Below are positions 37,201-45,262 of a stretch of 53,562 nt of DNA, piece by piece (the stretch's first letter is position 1; the number at the start of each line of letters is the position of its first letter). The notes below the pieces were generated by a model. It made no database searches. It was not told the DNA's origin and saw only the letters and a list, made by a program, of their open reading frames with translations. A program made the position numbers and the translations under genes. This DNA comes from a virus, in IMG/VR virus record IMGVR_UViG_3300010413_000045, positions 1-53,562 of that record; one strand, written 5' to 3'.

Positions 37201-37703
37201 CTGTGGAAGCGGCATTTGCACCAAAGGGAATAAGTGCTATGGAACTATCAATGGTTGCCCCTATCGTCTCCAGAAAGGCAAATAGCCTTCTTAAAATCTA
37301 CGGCACGCGATTTTCTGTAGAGATCGTGACTCGGGATTTGGACTCAAAGAATAATCTGGCAGAGCGCTTCCGGATCTTCGTGCACGATTCTAAAGCATCA
37401 GATGTGAAACTTCTCACTGATCTCTCCGGTGGTCAAGCTGTATGGGCGACTACGGCAATCAGGGAGGCAATAGCTGATTTATCTTCTGAGCGTTCCGGTC
37501 GGTCGTTTCTATGGTCTATGCTCGATGAAGCCGATGGTGCATTGGATCATGATACAGTTAGTGTATTCTACGATTTAATGAATAAATCTGCAGATGGAAA
37601 GAAGAAAGTAATATCGGTATCGCACAGCCCAGCAGCCAAAGAGGTTGTGGATAATAACATCAGTATAACGGATTTTTTCGTTGATTATGAAGGAGATAAA
37701 TAG
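34272..37703 (+). CDS. Single-chain SbcD-SbcC (Mre11-Rad50) fusion nuclease (1143 aa)
   Basis: Residues 1 to about 370 are a metallophosphoesterase: LSDIHLD (D9, H11), ISGDFFN, GTPSHD, LHGHVSG and AGHIHFP. After a linker comes an SMC-like ATPase: Walker A GPNGIGKS near 433, a central coiled coil with zinc hook CEHC at about 778-781, signature LSGGQ near 1051 and Walker B WSMLDEADG near 1085. T4 gp46/gp47 and bacterial SbcC/SbcD are two chains; here they are one continuous frame. The Rad50 part is shortened relative to SbcC, so the coil arms are short. It should process double-strand ends for the annealing protein. Confidence 0.9.
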   Translation: MNKLLELSDIHLDASWIDESEADMNRACEVALQEKIDAFTISGDFFNKAPMATEHSKWHRMLRIARKLQQTAQVFYVKGTPSHDAPGVYEALEDIGWKEINIGKSHEVGDLLIMGIQEITPAFIMAKYPELSKQDAIAKQYDLVNQIISDYYIPVSTGHDGPVHFMLHGHVSGAKFKSDQKPRTSEFMFSEQLLSTIGADRIQAGHIHFPQDFKEISGGYVGSSHLTWGDTGFIPGFNVVTYSQHEEPTDRPFDDDGFKMVWKTDVKRFDYGKPERQKIVVDDLDIFVDIRGKLREGVDTWIEVKCDRAFADQFDCNESLSQIMRDVKLGQLSKITCDVQHEEHTRIDTETYEKAKTVEELYKLYDPDVTDSILLKVLEAEEATSQDKASAVQHTFELMDVYLKGSKAGHENGVEEIRMDCDEVANGLTLLTGPNGIGKSFTLGFCTPFSVHLPTGIDLKKLFESKDSQIIRRFRMDGNKVITQKIVIDPTLASPTAKWYMDIDGAPCDNVTGNLAPFNDAVIDLFGSQEMFMTCAFRGQKDNPKIPSLEKASESDLRGIFMSLAGIDRGPMKDYAHGKVVDLNRESELNAREIETIGGMIIDESVIEADIYNTECNIDKSKTDKDNHSQSLESLRAKLSSMDRIKSENEIKQKQIDGLNQELKTIESRISELTSERSRLQASADSLESNQKKRNELIVIRNDYTETSQQYFNLQEKHNQAINDYRVKREAIEKQLNEIKENGAKLRETEKDLNMAYGSIGLTITHLKEAKERENQPCEHCGKLSSNSAQKMTEYQNQIIENQKKLEKTDKQIDEVKELINKALSEYRTTEATLPTEPPEPYGLSDLKAKYQNAPDLSKLSTLEAEIKAAETSASEIMKIDTEEREKVAQASNIKSKIEELTVSVVEFNENTYSSVKWSITEAENAIKEADRLITQSESEIKNLRSKLEENAGRKAKIAELEKVNGKITADISEWKAVEAAFAPKGISAMELSMVAPIVSRKANSLLKIYGTRFSVEIVTRDLDSKNNLAERFRIFVHDSKASDVKLLTDLSGGQAVWATTAIREAIADLSSERSGRSFLWSMLDEADGALDHDTVSVFYDLMNKSADGKKKVISVSHSPAAKEVVDNNISITDFFVDYEGDK

Positions 37704-37704
37704 A

Positions 37705-38148
37705 ATGGCAAACGAAGAAAAGATTTATATCGGAAGTGGGAAATCTTTCCGGTTTGATAATGGCGGTGGTATCGTAAGAATTACGGTAGATGTTGACAGT
37801 ATTCTCAAATACTTTGATCAATACGGATTTACAACAGATCAGGGTAAGCGGAAGATTAAACTGAATGTAACGGAAAGAAGGGAAGCGGACAGTTACGGGA
37901 ACACTCATGCTGTTACAGTCGACACATGGAAGCCTGATGGAAATAGACAGTCTTCAGGCGGTTCCAATTTCGGCGGTCAATCATCCGGTGGATTCGGAAG
38001 TCAGCAATCCGGTCAGTCTTTCGGGCAAAGTCAACCGGCTCAAAATAAATCTTTCGGCGGCAATAGCGTTCCGAAGTTTGAAGGGTTTGGGAGTCAGAGC
38101 GGAAATGATAAGGGGCCAGAACCATTTGAAGACGAAATCCCCTTTTGA
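37705..38148 (+). CDS. SSB-like single-stranded DNA-binding protein (147 aa)
   Basis: An N-terminal beta-rich core (GSGKSFRFDNGGGIVRITVD and KIKLNVTERREADSYGN) is followed by a Gly/Ser/Gln-rich flexible linker and the acidic tip PFEDEIPF, the signature of SSB C-termini that recruit replication and repair proteins. ATG 37705 follows AAGGAGATAAATAG. Located directly after the SbcD-SbcC fusion. The core is divergent from E. coli SSB, so I rely on the linker and tip. Confidence 0.7.
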   Translation: MANEEKIYIGSGKSFRFDNGGGIVRITVDVDSILKYFDQYGFTTDQGKRKIKLNVTERREADSYGNTHAVTVDTWKPDGNRQSSGGSNFGGQSSGGFGSQQSGQSFGQSQPAQNKSFGGNSVPKFEGFGSQSGNDKGPEPFEDEIPF

Positions 38149-38151
38149 TAT

Positions 38152-38179
38152 AAAAAAACCCGTCTACATTGTAGGCGGG
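38152..38179 (-). terminator. Antisense intrinsic terminator between plus-strand genes
   Basis: On the minus strand CCCGCCTAC-AAT-GTAGACGGG (written here by its halves CCCGCCTAC and GTAGACGGG, one G-U) is followed by TTTTTTTAT. The plus-strand direction has no T run after the hairpin. It lies in the gap after the SSB-like gene and would stop antisense readthrough, for instance from the leftward tail operon; in the sense direction it may protect the 3' end of mRNA. Confidence 0.6.
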
Positions 38180-38213
38180 CCAAGCGTGGTATTTTCCTTA
38201 TGACGAGAAAATG

Positions 38214-38242
38214 TTGATATAAGGATAATACGGATTTAAAAT
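38214..38242 (+). promoter_or_regulatory. Promoter of the 38264-39704 operon
   Basis: TTGATA (38214-38219), 17 bases, TAAAAT (38237-38242); start near 38249, giving a short leader with AGAGAGGTATTTTT before ATG 38264. A conventional sigma70-type promoter without the TTGCAY hallmark. Confidence 0.6.
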
Positions 38243-38263
38243 AAAAGCAAGAGAGGTATTTTT

Positions 38264-38602
38264 ATGAGTGATATTATTGAGAAATTGGGGATTACGCCGG
38301 GGCCGTGGGAGAAATCAGAAAAGGTTTGCGACGTTGTTATTTCTAAAAATGTGAAAGAGCTTGACGATGAAGCAAAAAGACGCGGACATGCAGATATAGA
38401 TTATTATGGAGGATTTTGTGTTGCTGAAAGCATATTTGAAAAAAACAGAGGAGTTATCGCCGCCGCTCCCGAAATGCTTGAGACATTGATAAAGCTATGT
38501 GTTGATCCTCCATTAGACAGCTCTGTTATAGTAGAAATAATAGAACCAATCATAGAGAAATCTATAGGGATGTCTATTCATGAGATCAAGGAGCTATTAT
38601 GA
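38264..38602 (+). CDS. Hypothetical protein of the TPGPW...AAAPEML family (112 aa)
   Basis: The start ITPGPWEKSE and the later RGVIAAAPEMLETLIKLC are conserved landmarks of a small protein family widespread in tailed phages, with no assigned function. It lies first in the operon of the lipoprotein gene and overlaps its start by 4 bases (ATGA). Confidence 0.6.
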   Translation: MSDIIEKLGITPGPWEKSEKVCDVVISKNVKELDDEAKRRGHADIDYYGGFCVAESIFEKNRGVIAAAPEMLETLIKLCVDPPLDSSVIVEIIEPIIEKSIGMSIHEIKELL

Positions 38603-39525
38603 AAAAACTATCAATCCTAATTATTTTAATCACTATCACCCTATCAAGCTGTGATCAGATCGCCGCTTTTTTCGCCACCCTTACTGCCAATCGTACCGAG
38701 GGGAGCGTTGAGGACGAGTTTACATTCACTGTAGACACCAATGATACTATAATCGGATGGTATGTAGACGATCAGTCTATTCCTTACTCATCTCGTTCGG
38801 CAGTATCCGAATCATTTACCTTTGAACCGGGGAATCATACAATTACGGTCGAAACGGAAAATGTCGATCCGGTCAGCATAGAGGTTTATGTTTATGAACC
38901 GCAGATTATATTCAATGTAACGCTTGAAGAGTGGGGAGGTTTTGTCTCGGTTTCATACGATCATCCCATATTGAAATATGAAATGGTTCAAGGCAATCTA
39001 TACGAAATATCTGATTCTATGGCAAACGGCCTTGTAACGGTAGATGATAACGGAAGCATTATATCTGTTGATGTAAAGATAAAAGCATGGTCATGGGCTG
39101 TCAATGGGATGGCCGGTATCAAAGCTACAGGATTGTCAGAATCAGAGTTTATAGATTATCTGGACACTTTATACTCTATCGAAGAGCCGATTGAATCATG
39201 GAGCTCTACGGTGTTCTATTTGCGGGGTATAACATCAACCAGTCCTGATAGCTTTTATATTTATGATAATTATCTGGTAATTTCTGGAATATTAACAAGT
39301 TTTGAAAACGTACCTTATACTGTTGCGGCCGATGTGCGAACTCTAAACATCGAAATCAAGGTTGATACCAGTGATGCTACAATTTTTACAGGAAACAATC
39401 TGATCAATATTTTCGGTATGGATTATAGAAATCTGACACTGGAAGAATTGAAAGATGTTGCGGAGATATTGAGGCGATTTCCTGAAGAGGGGATATGGGA
39501 TCTGGCGATGGAGTTTAATTCATGA
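38599..39525 (+). CDS. Lipoprotein with Ig-like repeats (308 aa)
   Basis: A lipobox LSSC follows a basic, hydrophobic signal, so the mature protein is a periplasmic or outer-membrane lipoprotein. The first about 75 residues of the mature part form a PKD/Ig-like beta domain (EDEFTFTVDTNDTIIGWYVD), and the rest is a beta-rich domain of unknown type. Phage lipoproteins commonly alter receptors or exclude superinfecting phages. Its gene is near the end of the rightward operon, where such accessory genes often lie. Confidence 0.75.
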   Translation: MKKLSILIILITITLSSCDQIAAFFATLTANRTEGSVEDEFTFTVDTNDTIIGWYVDDQSIPYSSRSAVSESFTFEPGNHTITVETENVDPVSIEVYVYEPQIIFNVTLEEWGGFVSVSYDHPILKYEMVQGNLYEISDSMANGLVTVDDNGSIISVDVKIKAWSWAVNGMAGIKATGLSESEFIDYLDTLYSIEEPIESWSSTVFYLRGITSTSPDSFYIYDNYLVISGILTSFENVPYTVAADVRTLNIEIKVDTSDATIFTGNNLINIFGMDYRNLTLEELKDVAEILRRFPEEGIWDLAMEFNS

Positions 39526-39704
39526 TAAGTAAAAAGAAATATATCAGAAAAGCTGCAAAAATATTCAGAAGAAAATACAAGCTGAATAAAAGGTTTGCAA
39601 GAGAAACTGCAGAAATATTGTACGACAATAATTTTGATGATGACAATATAGACGATGACGTTGAATATGCTGTTGATCAAGAAATGAGTGTTTGGGGAGA
39701 TTAA
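39522..39704 (+). CDS. Hypothetical protein (60 aa)
   Basis: Basic N-terminal half (KKKYIRKAAKIFRRKYKLNK) and an acidic C-terminal half with a run of Asp (NNFDDDNIDDDVEYAV). It overlaps the lipoprotein stop by 4 bases and precedes a strong terminator, so it is the last gene of the rightward block. Confidence 0.5.
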   Translation: MISKKKYIRKAAKIFRRKYKLNKRFARETAEILYDNNFDDDNIDDDVEYAVDQEMSVWGD

Positions 39705-39714
39705 TGCAACCACA

Positions 39715-39738
39715 GACCGGATTTCTCCGGTCTTTTTT
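39715..39738 (+). terminator. Intrinsic terminator of the rightward block
   Basis: GACCGGA-TTTC-TCCGGTC, a seven-pair stem with tetraloop, followed by six T residues on the plus strand. Its T run overlaps the stop codon of the convergent tail gene 39737-40156. Confidence 0.9.
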
Positions 39739-40156
39739 ACGCTTTACCCTTATCAATCCATTCTTTTACGGTATGTCCCGCATCAAGAAAAGCCTTTCTG
39801 CGCTCAAGCCTGATTTTTCTAGTCTCTTCTTCTGGAAGTGCCAAGAAATCTACCAAACCCATAAACTCATCAAGTTCTAACTGTCCATTATTATTAAGGT
39901 CGTGGATTCTCATAAGGTTTCTGTGAGAAAGATCATCGAATTGATTAGTGTCGGCATGGAAGAATACGAAAATATCAATACCGTCTGTACAAATCGGCCC
40001 ATTATCAGGATTAGGATTTTCTTCTGTAGGCTCAATTTTCTGAGGAAGTGATGAGAGATCGAATAAATCATAATCTATCCCGTTAAAAGCCAGAATATTT
40101 CCCGATCTGGTTATTTTGTCGGCTGTTGCCGATAGTTGGTGTGTTAGTTTTATCAT
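39737..40156 (-). CDS. EF-hand-containing protein at the end of the tail operon (139 aa)
   Basis: Residues 86-97, DLNNNGQLELDE, match the canonical EF-hand calcium loop (D1, N3, N5, G6, hydrophobic 8, E12). The N-terminal half has IDYDLFDLSSLPQKIEP and an acidic region, typical of a small tail or adhesin accessory. It is the last gene after the second fibre. It might be a calcium-dependent fibre-assembly or adhesion protein; this is inferred from position only. Confidence 0.6.
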   Translation of the reverse strand: MIKLTHQLSATADKITRSGNILAFNGIDYDLFDLSSLPQKIEPTEENPNPDNGPICTDGIDIFVFFHADTNQFDDLSHRNLMRIHDLNNNGQLELDEFMGLVDFLALPEEETRKIRLERRKAFLDAGHTVKEWIDKGKA

Positions 40157-40158
40157 AA

Positions 40159-41295
40159 TTAATATCTCCCTCTTGAAACATAAAACGCCTTAATAAACGA
40201 TGATACTGTTGCTCCAAAAACTCTTATCGTAACGCCTGTCGCCGTATTGCTGTAGTAGTGAGTTGCTATAGAATCTTGTTGTCCGCTAAATATTCGCGGT
40301 GTAGCCGCAAAAGGAACTGGATATAAGCGTGAGCTGTCGCCATAATAGACGGTTCCGGAGGAAGTCCCAAAAAAATTATTTACAGCAGAAGTAACTGGTT
40401 GATCAACGAAGGCTTCTTGCTCCATGTTACCAATCGATAATTGTTGGATTCTATAATCCCCACTAACATAATCCGCAGTAAGCGCATAAACAGGAATCCA
40501 CTGACCCAGCTTCTCACTACCTTCTAAATCCAACCGGCTAACCTGATCATCTTTAAACACAGGAGTCCCGAGCGACGAACCGCCGACATAGATACCATCC
40601 TGAATATTATTGACAACAGCCCCTACTCCAGTGACATATAATATCCCGACAGCATCATCAGGAGTTACGAACTGAACTTTCTGGCCATCAAAGATATGGG
40701 TATTGAGAGCTACAGTAAACCCTCCCGCCGAAGTGTCGCAATGTATTCTATGATTCATTCCTGCCTTCGGGGTGAATGTCGTACCGGCTGAAAGATATTC
40801 GTTAAAATAACCAGATCCGTTGATTAGCAATACCCATTCATCATTGGCATTATCCCACTGGACACGACACCGACCATCAACGTCACCCGGCTGACAAACT
40901 GATCCATCGGGACGTACAAGGTTTTTAGCTCCAAGCTCTGATCCGGAAGGCCCGAAGTTGACCGTTACCGATGTTGTCGTGTTCGGAGCTGATTTCTCAA
41001 ACTCCAAAACAGCCCCATCAAGACCTAGGTAGGTAGAACTTACAGCTAGCCCAGAAGATCCAGTAAGCGGGGATAGTATCACGCTGTTCGCGGTTCCCGA
41101 ATCAACTACTGTCTGAGCCGCAACCCCGTTGATAAACATCGCCTGAGCCAGCTGATTCGTTATCAACTCGTTGAGCGACAACCCCGCCCGAGTAACTGAC
41201 AACTGCAGTTCATTTTTGTGGTTGTTATATTCTGCTGCCGTGAGTTCTCCGGTAGCCCCTGCGGTGTTATCCGCTTTATCTGTTATATTAAGCAT
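40159..41295 (-). CDS. Tail fibre protein 2 (378 aa)
   Basis: An N-terminal helical segment (ELTAAEYNNHKNELQLSVTR) is typical of baseplate-attached fibres, followed by repeated beta strands. The C-terminal region resembles the end of the fibre at 43895-45262, sharing a FG(T/S)SSGT phrase and a similar YRIQQLSIGNME-type stretch, so the two are paralogues. It is placed after gp48, the common fibre slot in Mu-like phages. It probably recognises the host surface. Confidence 0.75.
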   Translation of the reverse strand: MLNITDKADNTAGATGELTAAEYNNHKNELQLSVTRAGLSLNELITNQLAQAMFINGVAAQTVVDSGTANSVILSPLTGSSGLAVSSTYLGLDGAVLEFEKSAPNTTTSVTVNFGPSGSELGAKNLVRPDGSVCQPGDVDGRCRVQWDNANDEWVLLINGSGYFNEYLSAGTTFTPKAGMNHRIHCDTSAGGFTVALNTHIFDGQKVQFVTPDDAVGILYVTGVGAVVNNIQDGIYVGGSSLGTPVFKDDQVSRLDLEGSEKLGQWIPVYALTADYVSGDYRIQQLSIGNMEQEAFVDQPVTSAVNNFFGTSSGTVYYGDSSRLYPVPFAATPRIFSGQQDSIATHYYSNTATGVTIRVFGATVSSFIKAFYVSRGRY

Positions 41296-41318
41296 ATATT
41301 CCTATGCCTCCATGCTTT

Positions 41319-42002
41319 TTATACGAAAATAGCCTCGTAATCCCAACGACAAAACGATGGAATAACTCTATCTAATACCTGATCTAACAACTCTATTGTA
41401 GCCTGTGGAATCACCGGTGTAAAGAACGACACAGGAAAAGACAACGGAAAGAAGTTGTTTGATGTATTACCAGCTACTGGAACCTCTATAACAAACAAAA
41501 AGTTTCCTATTGGCGCACCGATACCAAACTGTACAGGGAAACTCCATGGAAATTGACTTCCCGCCCCATCTATCTTCGCCGTTCTTATATTAACTTCGAT
41601 TCCTGTAAGACATTTTACATAATACTCAAAGGTCGTTTCTTCAGGAACAACACCGTTATCTATATTGTACACTGGGACTTTGCTTATTAGGCATTCGACT
41701 GCTTCACGCCGTCCTTCTATAGTTGATCGCCTAGGTATTTCCTCCGGTATTTTGACCGATTTTTCCCAGTCCTCAAGGTATACATCAGCTTTTTGAATAT
41801 CACGCTCTTGAGCGAATATAAAGACCTGACTGGAAATATATGTGATAAATCGCGCAAGAGCTTTTATGTAGTCATATATCTTTGACCCGCCTTTAAATCT
41901 TTTAGCCGTCAATTTACCCTTCGGCCAGTGCTCGGCGAGATAGTTCTGAGCCTCGTCTTCTCTAAAATATTGATAATCTCGGATTGATTTTTTATCAGCC
42001 AA
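41319..42002 (-). CDS. Mu gp48-like baseplate protein (227 aa)
   Basis: The pattern IPRRSTIEGRREAVECLISK and the following helices match the DUF2313/YmfQ (Mu gp48) family. It follows the gp47-like gene with an 8-base overlap. It forms part of the baseplate wedge that supports fibres. Confidence 0.85.
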   Translation of the reverse strand: MADKKSIRDYQYFREDEAQNYLAEHWPKGKLTAKRFKGGSKIYDYIKALARFITYISSQVFIFAQERDIQKADVYLEDWEKSVKIPEEIPRRSTIEGRREAVECLISKVPVYNIDNGVVPEETTFEYYVKCLTGIEVNIRTAKIDGAGSQFPWSFPVQFGIGAPIGNFLFVIEVPVAGNTSNNFFPLSFPVSFFTPVIPQATIELLDQVLDRVIPSFCRWDYEAIFV

Positions 42003-43323
42003 ATGTCACATCTCCTAGTACAGGAAACTCTCCGGAAGATGTCGATATATCTCCCACAGGAGCCGAGTATGTAAAGTCTGTCAAAAAAGCACCAGAAGAA
42101 TCTTGGATGGTTTTAAGAAAAGAGTTCACATCTTCAAGTTTAAGAGTGCTGTTTTGATCTCCATTATCAATAAAGAATGCGGGTAATTGCGCTTTTATGG
42201 CATTTCGCATTGTCACTGTGTTGGGTGTTATTGATGTGAAAAAGAAATCCACTTCTAAAAGATTGGCTGCGATTACGTAGAGTAAATCATCATCTATAAA
42301 CGACGGCCAATGACCATCGGCTATAATCTGATCTTTTGTCTCTTTCAGTCTGGCTGCAGACGGCTGTATGCTTGAATCATTGTCCCTGAATACATATACA
42401 ACTGTCTCGCCTAACTCCGGCTTGTATCCGGCCTGTCCTGCTGTTCCTCCCGATTCACCATTAGGGCGAACGACAAATACTCGGGTATTCCCTGCAATAG
42501 ATTTAGCACTCTGTTTAATACTCTGGGGCGTAGCGATTCCAGGTGTCGTATTGTGCGCTTCTCCTATCCTTTCCCTATACGCTTCCTGATTCTCTTCTCC
42601 CGACCCTCCAAGGATACCTGACACACCGGCCAGAACTGTATTATCAATATCTGTAAGAGATATAGTCAGTGTTCCACCAGAATCAATATTAACGGATTCT
42701 CCTGTTCCGACCGATTCGATTTCTAAAAGTGCGTATTCGGATGAGTAGACTCCTGAGTCTGTCGTCAACGACGCTATGAGGTTGTAGGTGAACGTATTTT
42801 CATCCAGTGCGATAATCTCAAATGTCCCGTTGTAGTCCGCCTGAACAGCTCCTGAGATCGTTACCTGTAATCCTGTTGAAAGCGTATGAGGTATAGTGGT
42901 TACGGCGGTCACAATTCCAAGTTCATAAGACAGACTTATATCTCCTGAAAACTCCTGAACGATAGAATCCTGAGTAACGATATAAGAGTTTCCATTGGCT
43001 ATAAGCGGTGTATCCTGCGGTATTGGTGTTCCGAGCACACCGGTTGCGGCGGCCTGACCTGATGAAATCTGAGGATCGAACCGAAAAACCTTATCGTATT
43101 CCCCTATTTTTTCCAGAAACTCGCCGTCTGCGTCCTGCCAGAATGACTGCCTGAGTGCATCGTCGATCCCATCATCGAGCGATACAGTAGCAGCTGCAGC
43201 CGAGACAACCGAACCACGGGCTAAACTGGCCTTGATAGTCGGGTCTATGGTTGGGACTTCGCTACGGAAAAATCCATTTAGTAATTTAATTATATCCTGG
43301 AACGATTTACGAGTTCGTGCCAT
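41995..43323 (-). CDS. Mu gp47-like baseplate protein J (442 aa)
   Basis: The N-terminal LNGFFRSEVPTIDPTIKASL and the middle GVSGILGGSGEENQEAYRERIGEA, containing the baseplate J motif (seen as EENQEAYRERI), identify the gp47/gpJ family. An extra beta module (about 140-195) contains YNGTFEIIALDENTFTYNL, similar to a module in 7363-8460. The protein builds the wedge of the baseplate. Confidence 0.9.
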   Translation of the reverse strand: MARTRKSFQDIIKLLNGFFRSEVPTIDPTIKASLARGSVVSAAAATVSLDDGIDDALRQSFWQDADGEFLEKIGEYDKVFRFDPQISSGQAAATGVLGTPIPQDTPLIANGNSYIVTQDSIVQEFSGDISLSYELGIVTAVTTIPHTLSTGLQVTISGAVQADYNGTFEIIALDENTFTYNLIASLTTDSGVYSSEYALLEIESVGTGESVNIDSGGTLTISLTDIDNTVLAGVSGILGGSGEENQEAYRERIGEAHNTTPGIATPQSIKQSAKSIAGNTRVFVVRPNGESGGTAGQAGYKPELGETVVYVFRDNDSSIQPSAARLKETKDQIIADGHWPSFIDDDLLYVIAANLLEVDFFFTSITPNTVTMRNAIKAQLPAFFIDNGDQNSTLKLEDVNSFLKTIQDSSGAFLTDFTYSAPVGDISTSSGEFPVLGDVTFG

Positions 43324-43358
43324 TTATACCGCCTTTAGTTCTTCGTTTTCATATCTAG

Positions 43359-43901
43359 TTACAAATCCAAAATATTTGCATATATTATTGGCTCGATTAT
43401 ATCATATCCCTCTTGTATCAAATGGGTTCCGTCGTATGTATACGGATTATTCCCTCCGGGGCCAATCGCTAGAGAGTCGTAGCAGTTGATGAAGTTGCCT
43501 AATTGTAAAAGTAGAGCGTTTGTTTCCTGTATTAACGAATTTAGAGGAGTTGGCTTCTGTACATTGTCTAATGGCAAAATAGAAATAATGTATGTATTTC
43601 GATATTTCACAGCATCCAAAAATAATAGAGCATCATCGCGCACCTCTTCTGCTGTGTCTCCACTGTTTAAATTATTAATCCCTAGCAGAATAAATATGTT
43701 TTTATAGGCGTCTAAATTAGGCAAATTCCCGGCTACTTGGGAAAATGTAGCACCAGGTATCCCGTATGAATCAATTTGCCATGTGCCGGTGAATCGATCC
43801 TGATAATTAATTTTATATTGATATGTAATTGAGTCGCCTATGATTATGCTTTCAGCAGCGTATGCTGGGCGTGAAAATGATTTTTGTAAAAACATTACCA
43901 T
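43359..43901 (-). CDS. SGNH/GDSL-type hydrolase (180 aa)
   Basis: Block I IIIGDSITYQ carries the nucleophile Ser, block III LLGINNL the oxyanion Asn, and block V YDGTHLIQEGY the Asp-His pair. The family removes acyl or acetyl groups from glycans or lipids. Being located between the first fibre gene and gp47, it probably acts on host surface polysaccharide as part of the fibre set. The start, ATG 43901, overlaps the fibre stop by 7 bases. Confidence 0.8.
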   Translation of the reverse strand: MVMFLQKSFSRPAYAAESIIIGDSITYQYKINYQDRFTGTWQIDSYGIPGATFSQVAGNLPNLDAYKNIFILLGINNLNSGDTAEEVRDDALLFLDAVKYRNTYIISILPLDNVQKPTPLNSLIQETNALLLQLGNFINCYDSLAIGPGGNNPYTYDGTHLIQEGYDIIEPIIYANILDL

Positions 43902-45262
43902 TTCCCCACAAAATAAACTGTTGCGTTTGCAGTTTGTCCCGTCAGAGATGTATATAATATTACATTGTATCCGGCTGCTGCACTCACTCCGAGCCTGGCC
44001 GATATTGCAGACACCAAAACCCCTGTCAAATAATCCGGTGCCGATGTAAACGGAACAGAAAACGAATTTATAGCAGTATATGTATAAGTTGTTCCAGAAC
44101 TGGAGCCAAAAATATTAGATGCGGAAGCAGATGAAACACCTGAAAGTGAGCAAATTATTTCCATGTCGCCATTCGAGCTCTGTATTATTCTCTGTTCTAC
44201 ATCTTGGTAATCGGCTGTTACAGCATCGGATACAAGCCATATATTATTATCTTCACTCCATTCAAGTTCAATAATTTTTCCATCAGATATCGGCACCCCG
44301 GTGGAAGATCCACCATCCCATATCCCAGATTTCCTTCCACCTGTTAATGATCCGCTGCCTCGTAAATAAGCAAGATTGGCCCCAGAACAGAAAAGTTTTT
44401 CTTTCTGCCCCTCTTTTGCCCCATCTGATAGCGTGACTGTGACATCTGCTGATGCGGTGTTTATTTTTATGATATGATCATCAACTCCAACATCGAATGA
44501 CCCTGTTGCCGATATAGTTGATTCGACAGGATAAACATACCTCGCGTTTAGGTATGTCGCGGATGTTATCCCATCGGGAAGTGTTGGGGTGTTGTCTAGG
44601 TAGGGTGTAACGAGAGACAATCCAGCACTACTACCAGAAGCCACCGCGGCTAGATTTCTAATACCTGATAATAATTTACCTGAATTGGGATCCATATAAA
44701 GCTGAACTTTAATTCCTGCATTGATAACGTTTGAATATGCAAGACGAATAGAACCTAATGGGACTCCTACAGAGTTTTCTATCGATAATAATTCACAAGA
44801 TGGATTATCAATGCTTGTATCAGCGCAAAACCCAATATGAGCTTTCAGTCTACCCACTCTTGCTGAGCCTCTAAATACAAAAGATAAATCAGAATCTATA
44901 ACTTCATAACTTACAGCTGTACTTTCTGCTACAGTATACCACCCGATATCTGTCCCTAATGTAGATGCCTTCTCCTGTATCGTAATGCGCCCGGAAGTGA
45001 GGGATAATGTTCTATCAATAGGGTCAATTATATCCTCAAGAGCGTCTATATCGCTTGCGTTTTGTGATATATCAGAAGTATTTGTACCTATCTGTACAAT
45101 TTCAGAGAATCCAAGAATCCACGACTTTACAACGCTTGCTAACACGCCTTTTAATCGCCTTGTTCCGGTTTCGTATGTTGGTTTAAGGGCTGCAAACTCA
45201 GTAGAATCTGTTATTTCTGGAGTCGGTTCTAAATTATCCCATTGTACTTCGCCTTTAGCCAT
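43895..45262 (-). CDS. Tail fibre protein 1 (455 aa)
   Basis: An N-terminal segment (TPEITDSTEFAALKPTYETG) followed by a coiled coil (residues 45-75) and long beta-rich shaft. The C-terminus has IFGSSSGTTYTYTAINSFSV, parallel to the phrase in 40159-41295. It lies between the gp46 homologue and the SGNH gene, where Mu has no fibre, so this fibre with the hydrolase is probably an inserted host-range cassette. Confidence 0.75.
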   Translation of the reverse strand: MAKGEVQWDNLEPTPEITDSTEFAALKPTYETGTRRLKGVLASVVKSWILGFSEIVQIGTNTSDISQNASDIDALEDIIDPIDRTLSLTSGRITIQEKASTLGTDIGWYTVAESTAVSYEVIDSDLSFVFRGSARVGRLKAHIGFCADTSIDNPSCELLSIENSVGVPLGSIRLAYSNVINAGIKVQLYMDPNSGKLLSGIRNLAAVASGSSAGLSLVTPYLDNTPTLPDGITSATYLNARYVYPVESTISATGSFDVGVDDHIIKINTASADVTVTLSDGAKEGQKEKLFCSGANLAYLRGSGSLTGGRKSGIWDGGSSTGVPISDGKIIELEWSEDNNIWLVSDAVTADYQDVEQRIIQSSNGDMEIICSLSGVSSASASNIFGSSSGTTYTYTAINSFSVPFTSAPDYLTGVLVSAISARLGVSAAAGYNVILYTSLTGQTANATVYFVGKW

